From NCBI GenBank assembly GCA_036499165.1, contig DASYEE010000209.1:4503-68502 (forward strand): a stretch of DNA of 64,000 nt. Reading direction: 5' to 3'. Both the position numbers and the translations under genes were made by a program. The DNA is from Galbitalea sp036499165. Lineage in GTDB: Bacteria; Actinomycetota; Actinomycetes; Actinomycetales; Microbacteriaceae. Below the pieces are notes generated by a model, which was not told where the DNA came from, searched no databases, and saw nothing but the letters and a program-made list of their open reading frames with translations. Of the stretch, positions 17,522-24,862 are shown piece after piece (the stretch's first letter is position 1; each line of letters opens with the position of its first letter).

Positions 17522-17557
17522 GTGAGACACTGCGCTTGTTAGCAACGCAGCTCTCAC
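17522..17557 (-). promoter_or_regulatory. inverted repeat in the rpmB leader, possible r-protein control RNA
   Basis: GTGAGACACTGCG (17522-17534) and CGCAGCTCTCAC (17546-17557) can pair with one unpaired base, forming a long hairpin about 20 bases before the rpmB start on the minus strand. Two further small palindromes lie in the same leader: GGTC-ttgc-GACC near 17599-17610 and GAGTGG-atagg-CCACTC at 17638-17654. Their role is unproven; an autoregulatory leader or an operator are both possible. Confidence 0.4.
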
Positions 17558-17669
17558 CCAAGATCACTTGTCGGCACGCGAGAACCCTGTCTTTAGCTGG
17601 TCTTGCGACCGGCGGAAGGAGAGTTTGCGCACAATGCGAGTGGATAGGCCACTCGACCAAGGCTCTAGC

Positions 17670-18278
17670 TTACGCGGGCGGTGCGACCGGCGCAAACACG
17701 CGCATCCTGAGGATGAACGCGATCAGGCTCGCAATGAGCCCAAAGCCGGCGGCGACCGGGAGCAACCATGCGTATGACAGCCAGCCCGCCGGCAGCGCGA
17801 TGCGGGCGTCATCCGGGCTGGCGATGGAGTACACGACCGTCGCGGTGTCGCCGATGTTCACAGGGCACGGCGTCTGCCCTGTGCGTGAGCGCGCTGTGTG
17901 ACTGGCGCCTGCCGCCACGAACCGCGCACTCGGGTAGCAGTCGTCGATCGTCACTCCCGAGCCGTCCTTCACAGCCTTCCAGCCGAGGGCTGTCACCGTT
18001 CCGTGCGTGCTGGTTTCGCCCGCCGCGGCTGTGGTCTGCTGCCCCATGAACACGATCACGCCGATGCCGAGAATGGCGAGGATGAGGCACGCGGCCATGC
18101 CGACGATCGGGAGACCGAGTGCCCTCCGCGGTCGAATTTCGACCGGGACGACCGGGATCGCCGGGACCTCCGGCACCGGTTGCGGCAACGGCTGGCGGTG
18201 TTCAGTCCATGCCGTGCCGTTCCAGAATCGAACGAAACCCTGCTCGCTCGGCGCGTTGTACCAGCCTGCCTGCGGCAT
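17670..18278 (-). CDS. DUF2510 / DUF3592-type membrane protein
   Basis: 202 residues. The N-terminus AGWYNAPSEQGFVRFWNG followed by AWTEH is the DUF2510 motif seen in many actinobacterial surface or membrane proteins. A Pro/Val linker leads to one membrane segment, then an external part with RSRTGQTPCPVNIGDTATVV resembling DUF3592, then a second membrane segment near the C-terminus. The two cysteines in the loop (DDCYPSARF and TPCPVN) may be linked. Function unknown. Confidence 0.75.
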   Translation of the reverse strand: MPQAGWYNAPSEQGFVRFWNGTAWTEHRQPLPQPVPEVPAIPVVPVEIRPRRALGLPIVGMAACLILAILGIGVIVFMGQQTTAAAGETSTHGTVTALGWKAVKDGSGVTIDDCYPSARFVAAGASHTARSRTGQTPCPVNIGDTATVVYSIASPDDARIALPAGWLSYAWLLPVAAGFGLIASLIAFILRMRVFAPVAPPA

Positions 18279-18409
18279 CCCCGAATCCCCCTGTGCTCTT
18301 CATCCCCATGAAGACGCCTGGCCCCCGCCAGTGGAAAAAGACTAGGGTGCCGTGGGTCCCCGCGGTACCGATCGACCCGTATTGGGGGTACCCGGGCTAC
18401 CCTCAAACC

Positions 18410-19327
18410 ATGGGTGACCGAGCTACGCACGACCACGGGGGAGACGCTTCGAGCGGTCGACTCACGGCCGCGCTGGCGATCAGCGGCGTCATCCTCATCG
18501 CGCAGGTGATCGGCGCGATCCTCACCGGAAGCCTCGCCCTCATCGTCGACGCCGGGCACCTGCTGACGGATGTCGGCGGGCTCGGCCTTGCTCTCGGCGC
18601 CGCCTCACTGGTCAGGATGCCCGCAACCTCCCGCCGCACGTGGGGCTTCGGTCGCGCCGAGGTACTGGCCGCGACCGCCCAGGCCGCTGTGCTGCTGGCC
18701 GTCGGGCTCTTTGTGCTGGTCGAAGGAATCCATCGGCTGATCGACCCGCCCGGCATCGCGTCGAACCAGCTGCTCGTGTTCGGCATCATCGGCCTGGTCG
18801 GCAATGTCGCATCGCTCGTCGTTTTGAGCTCGCGGCGTTCGGCGAACTTCAACCTGCGGGCCGCATTTCTCGAGGTCGCAAACGATGCTCTCGGGTCGCT
18901 GGCCGTCATCATCGCCGCGATCGTCATCTCGCTCACAGGCTGGACCAGGGCGGATGCCGTGGCAGCGCTCGTGATCGGCGCGCTCATCCTGCCGCGCAGC
19001 CTCATCCTGCTGCGCGACACCGTCGACGTGCTGCTCGAGTCCACGCCGCGCGGGCTCGACCTGAATTCTGTTCGCAAGCACCTGCTGGAGCAGCCGCATG
19101 TGCGCGCGGTGCACGATCTGCACGCCACCCAGATCGCGACGGGGCTGCCCGTGCTGACGGCGCATGTCGTGGTCGACGACGAATGCTTCTACGACGGACA
19201 CGCATCCGCGATTCTCGATGAACTACAGGAGTGCGTCGCCGAACACTTCTCGGTCGCGATCGAGCACTCGACGTTCCAGCTTGAGCGCTCGGTACACGGC
19301 GACCACGAGCACGAAACCCACGCGTAG
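18410..19327 (+). CDS. cation diffusion facilitator (CDF) metal exporter
   Basis: 305 residues from ATG 18410. The family feature is the membrane helix GSLALIVDAGHLLTDVGGLG with the metal-site HxxxD; a second D-site pair lies in a later helix (NDALGSLAVIIAA). The His-rich ends (THDHGGD at the start, HGDHEHETHA at the end) fit zinc or cobalt binding. The cytoplasmic domain contains HDLHATQIATGLPVLTAHVV. It exports zinc or a similar divalent metal, next to the zur-znu uptake genes. An in-frame start at 18119 would run antisense through the DUF2510 gene and is rejected. Confidence 0.88.
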   Translation: MGDRATHDHGGDASSGRLTAALAISGVILIAQVIGAILTGSLALIVDAGHLLTDVGGLGLALGAASLVRMPATSRRTWGFGRAEVLAATAQAAVLLAVGLFVLVEGIHRLIDPPGIASNQLLVFGIIGLVGNVASLVVLSSRRSANFNLRAAFLEVANDALGSLAVIIAAIVISLTGWTRADAVAALVIGALILPRSLILLRDTVDVLLESTPRGLDLNSVRKHLLEQPHVRAVHDLHATQIATGLPVLTAHVVVDDECFYDGHASAILDELQECVAEHFSVAIEHSTFQLERSVHGDHEHETHA

Positions 19328-19343
19328 CGGCGCCTCACCCCTT

Positions 19344-19423
19344 CGCAAAGTCGGTGAATCGCGCGGCGCGCCGATGAGTGGGCGCTCACCGCGCGGCGAG
19401 TTGCGCGAAGTTCCGACTTTGCG
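19344..19423. repeat. imperfect palindrome, copy 1 of family B
   Basis: CGCAAAGTCGG (19344-19354) pairs with CCGACTTTGCG (19413-19423), and CCCCTT / AAGGGG extend the arms outward with a small bulge. The inner part (GAATCGCGCGGCGCG, GCGCGAAGTT) is also self-complementary in part. A related copy, same orientation, is at 23413-23490 on the far side of the zur-znu locus. Confidence 0.8.
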
Positions 19424-19443
19424 GCGGAAGGGGAGGGGCGGGG

Positions 19444-19833
19444 TCAGGCGCGCTGGCAGTTGGCGCAGAGGCCGAACACGTCGACGACGTGACTCGGCTG
19501 GGTGAACCCGTGCTGCGCAGCAACGGATGCCGCCCATGCCTCGACCGCGTCGGCCTCGATCTCGACGGTGAGGCCGCAATTGCGGCAAATCAGATGGTGA
19601 TGGTGCGTCCCCGGGGTGCAGGCACGGTACAGGCTCTCGCCCTCCTGCTGCAACGAATCGGCCTCGCCCTCGACGGCGAGATCGGCGAGCGCGCGATACA
19701 CGGTTGCCAGTCCGATCGGCGATCCGGATTCGCGCAGCCCGGAGTGCAGCGCCTGCGCGCTGACGAAGCCCTCGGATGTCGAAAGGGCGTCGCGCACAGC
19801 CTCGCGCTGCCAGGTCACCCGCTTCACCATCAT
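19444..19833 (-). CDS. zur: zinc uptake regulator Zur (Fur family)
   Basis: 129 residues. The winged helix (TWQREAVRDALSTSEGFVSA, then GLATVYRALADLA) is followed by the zinc-site segments GTHHHHLICRNCGLTVEIE, EAWAASVAAQHGF and HVVDVFGLCANCQRA. The order of HHHH, CxxC, HGF and CxxC closely follows actinobacterial Zur, so this is Zur rather than iron Fur. Two adjacent ATGs (19833 and 19830) are equally possible starts; AAAGG precedes them. It is the last gene of znuA-znuC-znuB-znuB-zur on the minus strand and likely represses the operon when zinc is plentiful. Confidence 0.9.
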   Translation of the reverse strand: MMVKRVTWQREAVRDALSTSEGFVSAQALHSGLRESGSPIGLATVYRALADLAVEGEADSLQQEGESLYRACTPGTHHHHLICRNCGLTVEIEADAVEAWAASVAAQHGFTQPSHVVDVFGLCANCQRA

Positions 19834-19855
19834 CCGTACCTTTCCGTCATCAAAG

Positions 19856-20659
19856 TTACGCCGCCGCCGCACTGACGCGCTGCCTCATGCGCAACCGGAC
19901 CGCGAACCACCCGCGACCGACGCCGTACAGGATCGCGCTCACGAGCGTGACGAAGAAACCGACCGGCAGGTTGGTCGTGTACGACGCCGCGATCGAGATC
20001 CACACGGTGACGAGCGCGAACGCGATCGACAGGGGAATCGCCCGCAGCGGGTCGGCCAAGAACGATCGAGCCGCAGCGGGCGGTCCGACCATCAGGCTGA
20101 ACATCAGCAACGCGCCGACGACAGGCACGCTCATCGCAGTCGCGAGCGCCACGACCAGGGCGAAGAAGATCGAGACGCCGTACGTGCTGATCCCTCTCGC
20201 TGCAGCGATCTCGGGCAACACCGATGACAGCAGCAGCGGGCGATACGCAATCACGATCGCGGCGGCGCACAGAATCCCCAGAACGACGATCGGCACAACC
20301 TCCGCGCTCGACACCCCGAGGATCTGCCCGAACAGCAGCGCGAAGACCTCAGACGAATACTGGCTGCCGAAACTCAGGAACAGCGCCCCGAATGCCAGCA
20401 TCACGACGAGCGACAGCGCGATCACGACGTCGCTTCGCCCCCGCCGGCCGAGAGTGGTAACCGCGAGCGCGCCCGCCACGGCGAACACGCCCATCCCGAA
20501 GATCGGGTCCGCGCCGATCAGCACGGCGCCAGCAGCTCCCGCGAACGCGCCGTGGGGGAGGGCGTGCGCCAGGAAGGACGACCCGCGAAGCACCACGAAG
20601 AAGCCGACGGCGCCCGCGATCACGGCGATGATGCTCGCGGTGATCCACGTGTTGATCAT
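19856..20659 (-). CDS. znuB: metal ABC transporter permease (ZnuB-type), second copy
   Basis: 267 residues from ATG 20659. ABC-3 family permease with about eight membrane segments; conserved GSSFLAHALPHGAFAGAAG and later PVVGALLMFSLMVGPPAAAR. It follows the first permease by four bases and lies just before zur. Having two permease genes suggests a heterodimeric channel. A TTG at 20671, overlapping the end of the first permease gene, is an alternative start. Confidence 0.85.
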   Translation of the reverse strand: MINTWITASIIAVIAGAVGFFVVLRGSSFLAHALPHGAFAGAAGAVLIGADPIFGMGVFAVAGALAVTTLGRRGRSDVVIALSLVVMLAFGALFLSFGSQYSSEVFALLFGQILGVSSAEVVPIVVLGILCAAAIVIAYRPLLLSSVLPEIAAARGISTYGVSIFFALVVALATAMSVPVVGALLMFSLMVGPPAAARSFLADPLRAIPLSIAFALVTVWISIAASYTTNLPVGFFVTLVSAILYGVGRGWFAVRLRMRQRVSAAAA

Positions 20660-20663
20660 GAAA

Positions 20664-21521
20664 TCAGAGAACAAGGCGTGCCCTCCTCGCTCGCACCGGC
20701 AGCGCGATTCCGGAAAGCAGGTATGCGACGAACACGACCGCAACGATGCAGAAACTCACGGGCCAACTGTGCCCTCCGCCAAACCAGCGATAGCTGTCGT
20801 AGGAGACCAGGATGCCGAGCCAGGTCGAGGCTATCCCGATCGCCATCGCGATGATGGCGGCAATGCCGACCCGCCTGGTGAGCCGCAGCGCGGCGGCGGC
20901 TGGCCCGATGAGCAGCGCGGTCGACAGCACCGCCCCGATGGTCAGCGCAGACAGCTCGACCGCGAGCGCGAGCGCGACGAGAAACAGGATGCCCGTCATC
21001 CGCACCGGAATGTGGCGAACGGCGGCCAGATCCTGCGAGAGCGAGTCCACGAGCATCCAGCGATAGAAGACAACGACGATCAGACTGGCGATGATGCTCA
21101 GCACGAGAACGAGCGGCACAATGGTCGGGTCGATCACGAACAGCGAGCCGAAGAGCACCGAGATCGCCGCGTTGCTCGCGTTCTTGACGGTGGTGTCCCA
21201 ATAGAGGAACAGCGCGGTGAATCCGAGGCCGAGGCCGAAGACGATTCCGGTCGCGACATCCCTGCCCTGCACGCGCTTGATGCCGATCAGTTCCATGAGG
21301 GCGGCGGCGAGGATGCCGGCTCCGACGAATCCCCAGAGCTGGCTGATCCCGAGGAGGAAGGCCGCTGACCCGCCGACCGCGCCGAGGTCAGCGAGCGCGT
21401 GGCCCGCGAATGATTGGCGGCGCAGCACTGTGAAGACGCCCACGAGCCCCGATACCGCCGCAACAAGCGCGCCGACGATGAGCGCCGTCTGCACGGGCTG
21501 GCTGGCGAAGAACCCGCTCAT
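20664..21521 (-). CDS. znuB: metal ABC transporter permease (ZnuB-type), first copy
   Basis: 285 residues, ABC-3 family. Landmarks are the entry FTVLRRQSFAGHALADLGAV, the central helix with FGSLFVIDPTIVPLV, and the segment TIGAVLSTALLIGPAAAALR found in metal permeases. The ATG overlaps the ATPase stop (ATGA). It forms the channel with the second permease and is driven by the ATPase encoded just upstream. Confidence 0.9.
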   Translation of the reverse strand: MSGFFASQPVQTALIVGALVAAVSGLVGVFTVLRRQSFAGHALADLGAVGGSAAFLLGISQLWGFVGAGILAAALMELIGIKRVQGRDVATGIVFGLGLGFTALFLYWDTTVKNASNAAISVLFGSLFVIDPTIVPLVLVLSIIASLIVVVFYRWMLVDSLSQDLAAVRHIPVRMTGILFLVALALAVELSALTIGAVLSTALLIGPAAAALRLTRRVGIAAIIAMAIGIASTWLGILVSYDSYRWFGGGHSWPVSFCIVAVVFVAYLLSGIALPVRARRARLVL

Positions 21522-22381
21522 TCCCGCGGCCCGTGCGGGTCTTCGTAGCCGTGCGGGTCTTCGTGCCCGTGCGAGTCATCCGGGCCGGCGACGACGAGAA
21601 CCCGTCCATCCACGCGAAGCACATCGACGCGTCGCCCGTAGAGCGAGGTCAGCACCTCAGATTGCACGACCTCCTCGCTCGTCCCGCTCACGGCGTGGCC
21701 GCCCTCGAGGTAGACGATGCGATCCATGTACGGCAGGAGGGGGTTGAGGTCATGGGCAGACAGCAGCACGGCGACGCCGAGCTCGCGGGTCACGCGGGCG
21801 AGCAGCTCGACGATCTCGGACGAGCTGCGGATGTCGAGGTTGGCGAGCGGCTCGTCGAGCAGCAACAGGCGTGGCCGGCTGATCAGCGCGTGCGCGATCA
21901 GGACCCGCTGTTGCTGGCCGCCGGAGAGGAGCCCGATACGCGAATCCGCGAAGGATGTCGCATCCACCGCCGTCAGCATCTCGTCGACAAGCGCGCGGCG
22001 CTTCGCCGACGGCAGCGGAATCCCCAGCTTCTGCCCGTCGAGGCCGAGCGCGACGACATCCCGCGCACGCAGCGGCAGGTCGGCATCGAGCGCGACCTTC
22101 TGCGGCAGGTATCCGATGACCTCGCCGCCTCGCCCGGGCTTGCGGCCGCCGACGAGGATCCTGCCATCCGTCGGCTTCTGCAGCCCGAGAACCACGCGCA
22201 ACAGAGTCGTCTTGCCCGCACCGTTCGAGCCGATCAGGCCGATGAACTCGCCTGGCCGCACGTCGAATGAGACGTCGTGCAGGATCCGCCGGCCAGACAG
22301 CCAAACGCCGAGACCCCCGGCCTCGAGCACGGGAGCTTCGAGAGCGGGGGAGTCGGTTGAGGCTATGGAAGCCGCTGTCAC
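21518..22381 (-). CDS. znuC: metal ABC transporter ATP-binding protein
   Basis: 287 residues from GTG 22381, which overlaps the stop of the substrate-binding protein gene (GTGA). Walker A GSNGAGKTTLLRV, signature LLSGGQQQRVLIAHAL and Walker B LLLLDEPLANLD are all present. The C-terminus is unusual: after VLVVAGPDD comes a His/Asp/Glu-rich tail, SHGHEDPHGYEDPHGPRE, which may bind zinc. The longer open frame to 22669 is antisense-like read-through of the upstream gene and is not used. Confidence 0.88.
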   Translation of the reverse strand: MTAASIASTDSPALEAPVLEAGGLGVWLSGRRILHDVSFDVRPGEFIGLIGSNGAGKTTLLRVVLGLQKPTDGRILVGGRKPGRGGEVIGYLPQKVALDADLPLRARDVVALGLDGQKLGIPLPSAKRRALVDEMLTAVDATSFADSRIGLLSGGQQQRVLIAHALISRPRLLLLDEPLANLDIRSSSEIVELLARVTRELGVAVLLSAHDLNPLLPYMDRIVYLEGGHAVSGTSEEVVQSEVLTSLYGRRVDVLRVDGRVLVVAGPDDSHGHEDPHGYEDPHGPRE

Positions 22382-23301
22382 AGTTTTGCCGTCGACGTTC
22401 CGGATTCGACGGCCTTCGTCAGCGCGGCGAGCTCGGCCTTCATCCACGTCTGGTAGGTGAAGCCGTCGGTCGGCATGGTCTCGTAGACGCCGACCACGGG
22501 GATTCCGTTGGCCTTCGCGAGCTTCAGGTAGTTGGAGGTGATGGCATCGGTCACCTGCTGATTGTAGAGAAAGACCTTCACCTGCTTGCCTGTGAAGAGT
22601 GATTCCTGGACGGCAACATCCTGCGGCGCGGGGTCTGTGTCGTTCATGATTGCCGCCTGCAGAGCCCACGGCGTCTTGTTGTCAGCGCCTGCGGCCTCGA
22701 GCATGTAGTCGGCGACGGGCTCGGTGGTCGCGACCGCGACATCCGGATGCGCCGCCTTGAAGGCCGCGATCGCGTCGGTGACGCCCGACATGGATGCGTC
22801 GAACTTCGCCAGGTTGGCCGCGAAGTACGCCTTATGGCTCGGCTGCAGTGTGGTCAGCGCCGCCGCGATGCTCTTAGCAACTGCTGGCATCGTCTTCGGG
22901 TCGTACCAGAGGTGCGGGTTCGGCGCGCTGTCCGGCAGGCCCAGCACCTTCTGGGCCGTGATCACGACCCGGCCGTCACTCGGGGATGCCGCTTCGATCT
23001 TTGACATGAAGCTGTCGTAGCCGAGGCCGTTCTGCACAATCAGGCCGGCCGAGCTGATGGTTCCGGCGATCTGCGCGCTCGCCTCGAACGTGTGCGGGTC
23101 GGTGTTGGGGTTGCTCATCACGGAGGATGCCGCGACATACTTGCCGCCGATCTGCGAGATGACACTGGTGTACTGGTTCTCGGCGCCGACGGCGACGATG
23201 CGACCCTTCGGGTCTGCGGCGGCAGATGACGAGCATCCCGCCAGGATGGTGGATAGTGCGAGCAGGGAAGCGGCTGCTGCGAGCGCGGTGCGGAACTTCA
23301 C
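22378..23301 (-). CDS. znuA: metal ABC transporter substrate-binding lipoprotein
   Basis: 307 residues. N-terminal signal with lipobox LSTILAGC, so it is a membrane-anchored lipoprotein. It is in the TroA/ZnuA family, with metal ligands seen as His in NPNTDPHTFEAS and His in PNPHLWYDP. At the place of the third His stands Glu (VATTEPVADYM), and the fourth ligand may be Glu or Asp near VVGVYETMP. No His-rich loop is present. The start is GTG 23301. It heads the operon, behind the Zur box at 23331-23345. Confidence 0.88.
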   Translation of the reverse strand: MKFRTALAAAASLLALSTILAGCSSSAAADPKGRIVAVGAENQYTSVISQIGGKYVAASSVMSNPNTDPHTFEASAQIAGTISSAGLIVQNGLGYDSFMSKIEAASPSDGRVVITAQKVLGLPDSAPNPHLWYDPKTMPAVAKSIAAALTTLQPSHKAYFAANLAKFDASMSGVTDAIAAFKAAHPDVAVATTEPVADYMLEAAGADNKTPWALQAAIMNDTDPAPQDVAVQESLFTGKQVKVFLYNQQVTDAITSNYLKLAKANGIPVVGVYETMPTDGFTYQTWMKAELAALTKAVESGTSTAKL

Positions 23302-23330
23302 GGTGGTCCGTTTCTAACTAGCTGTGCTAG

Positions 23331-23345
23331 TGATAATCATTATCA
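23331..23345. promoter_or_regulatory. Zur box upstream of the znu operon
   Basis: TGATAATCATTATCA is a perfect 7-1-7 inverted repeat, close to known Zur operators of actinobacteria. It lies 30 bases before the znuA start codon. A second palindrome, ACTAGC-TGT-GCTAGT (23317-23331), adjoins it. A -35-like TTGATA on the minus strand overlaps the box, so binding would block the promoter. Confidence 0.85.
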
Positions 23346-23412
23346 ACAAGACCCATGCTGCCACGCCGACCCCGCCCGCGCAAATCGGGCACTCCTGGCC
23401 TCTCGCTCGCGT

Positions 23413-23490
23413 CGCAAAGTCGGTAATCCGACGCGCCCGCCGCGTGTCCGTCGCCATCCCGTCGGCGTGTCGCGTGAAGTTCCGACTTTG
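23413..23490. repeat. imperfect palindrome, copy 2 of family B
   Basis: CGCAAAGTCGG (23413-23423) and CCGACTTTG (23482-23490) form a 9-bp stem about 80 bases across. The right arm with GTGAAGTTCCGACTTTG and the left arm with CAAAGTCGGTAATC repeat those of the element at 19344-19423. It lies between the znu promoter and the end of the acyltransferase gene, where it may act as a terminator for the latter. Confidence 0.75.
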
Positions 23491-23506
23491 GGGCCCGGAA
23501 GTGCGC

Positions 23507-24850
23507 TCAGTCGAGCAGGAGAGCCGGCTCCTCGATGATGCTCGCGACATCCGCGACGAAGCGGCTGACGACATCCCCATCGACCACGCGATGATCGAAG
23601 CTGCCGGCCACCGTCGTGACGAAACGCGGACGCACCTCGCCGTCGACGATCCAGGGCTTCTGCTTGATCGTGCCCATCGCGAGAATTGCGACTTCGCCGG
23701 GGTTCAGGATCGGCGTCGCCGTGTCCATGCCGAACGACCCGACGTTGGTGATCGTGATCGTGCCATCCGCCATGTCAGAAGGCTGAGCCTTGCCGTCGCG
23801 CGCCGTGATCGTAAGCTGTTCAAGCGACTTCGCGAGTTCGAGCAGCGTCAGCTCCTGCGCATCCTTGATGTTGGGCACCAGCAGTCCGCGCGGGGTCGCG
23901 GCAGCGATGCCGAGATTCACGTAGTGGTGCACCGTGATCTCTTTGTCAGACCACGACGAGTTGACGGTGGGGTTGCGGCGCACGGCCCAGATCACGGCCT
24001 TCGCCACGATGAGCAGCGGCGAGACCCGGATGCCCGCGAAGTCCGTCGACTCGCGCAGGCGCTTCACGAACTCCATGGTGCGGGTCGCATCGACATCGAC
24101 GAAAACGCTGACGTGCGGCGCGGTAAACGCGCTCGACACCATCGCGGTCGCGATCGCCTTCCGCACGCCCTTGACCGGGATCTTCTCTTCGCGCTCGTCT
24201 GACCACGCGGGCGTCTCGATGTTGCGGAAGACGCTGGCCTGCTTGGCCTGGCGGACCACGTCATCCCGGGTGATCTCACCGACAAGCCCGGTCGCAACGA
24301 CCTCGGCCAGGTCGACGCCGAGGTCTTTGGCGAGCTTGCGGATCGGCGGCTTCGCAATGATCGAGGATGCCGCTGCCGCGGGAACAGACGCCGGTCGCGG
24401 CGCCGCGGCCGGACCAGGCACTGCGGCCGATGTTTCAGCGGATGAGTCTGCCCTGCGCCTGCGGGTCGCGGCATGCCCGCGACTCCCGTACCCGACGAGG
24501 GTTGCCGGAGCCTTCTCGTCTGCAGTTTCGTGCGTGATGCTGCTGGCGGTATCGACGGCGACGGAGTCCGACGGATCCGGCGCTGCCGCGGCGGCAGGGA
24601 GCACAGGCGCACCCTCGCCAACGGTGATGATCGGGGTACCGACATCCACCGTCTGTCCCTCCTCGACGAGGAGCGCGGAGACGGTGCCCGCGAAAGGCGA
24701 CGGCAGCTCGACCAGCGATTTCGCGGTCTCGATCTCGACGAGGACCTGGTTGACCTCGACGGTGTCGCCCGCCTTGACCTTCCAGGTGACGATCTCGGCC
24801 TCGGTCAAGCCCTCGCCAACGTCGGGGAGCAGAAACTCTGAATCAGCCAT
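23507..24850 (-). CDS. bkdC: dihydrolipoamide acyltransferase (E2) of 2-oxoacid dehydrogenase complex
   Basis: 447 residues. The lipoyl domain is at about 1-80, with lipoylated Lys in EIETAKSLVEL. An Ala/Pro linker is followed by the E1/E3-binding domain (PPIRKLAKDLGVDLAEVVAT) at about 165-200, then the catalytic domain with active-site His in SFDHRVVDGD. One lipoyl domain and short length fit branched-chain oxoacid dehydrogenase E2. It follows E1 alpha and E1 beta in one operon. No E3 gene is nearby, so lipoamide dehydrogenase must come from elsewhere. Confidence 0.9.
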   Translation of the reverse strand: MADSEFLLPDVGEGLTEAEIVTWKVKAGDTVEVNQVLVEIETAKSLVELPSPFAGTVSALLVEEGQTVDVGTPIITVGEGAPVLPAAAAAPDPSDSVAVDTASSITHETADEKAPATLVGYGSRGHAATRRRRADSSAETSAAVPGPAAAPRPASVPAAAASSIIAKPPIRKLAKDLGVDLAEVVATGLVGEITRDDVVRQAKQASVFRNIETPAWSDEREEKIPVKGVRKAIATAMVSSAFTAPHVSVFVDVDATRTMEFVKRLRESTDFAGIRVSPLLIVAKAVIWAVRRNPTVNSSWSDKEITVHHYVNLGIAAATPRGLLVPNIKDAQELTLLELAKSLEQLTITARDGKAQPSDMADGTITITNVGSFGMDTATPILNPGEVAILAMGTIKQKPWIVDGEVRPRFVTTVAGSFDHRVVDGDVVSRFVADVASIIEEPALLLD

Positions 24851-24862
24851 GGTTGTGTCTCC

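Noticed and set aside
18119..18409. N-terminal extension of the CDF exporter
   Set aside because: The extra residues are the reverse of the DUF2510 gene and carry no signal or membrane pattern.
19776..21368. 530-residue plus-strand frame
   Set aside because: Antisense of zur and the two permease genes; extreme Arg/Pro/Asp content.
22382..22669. N-terminal extension of the ATPase frame
   Set aside because: It overlaps the end of the znuA gene in another frame; the GTGA junction at 22381 is the natural start.
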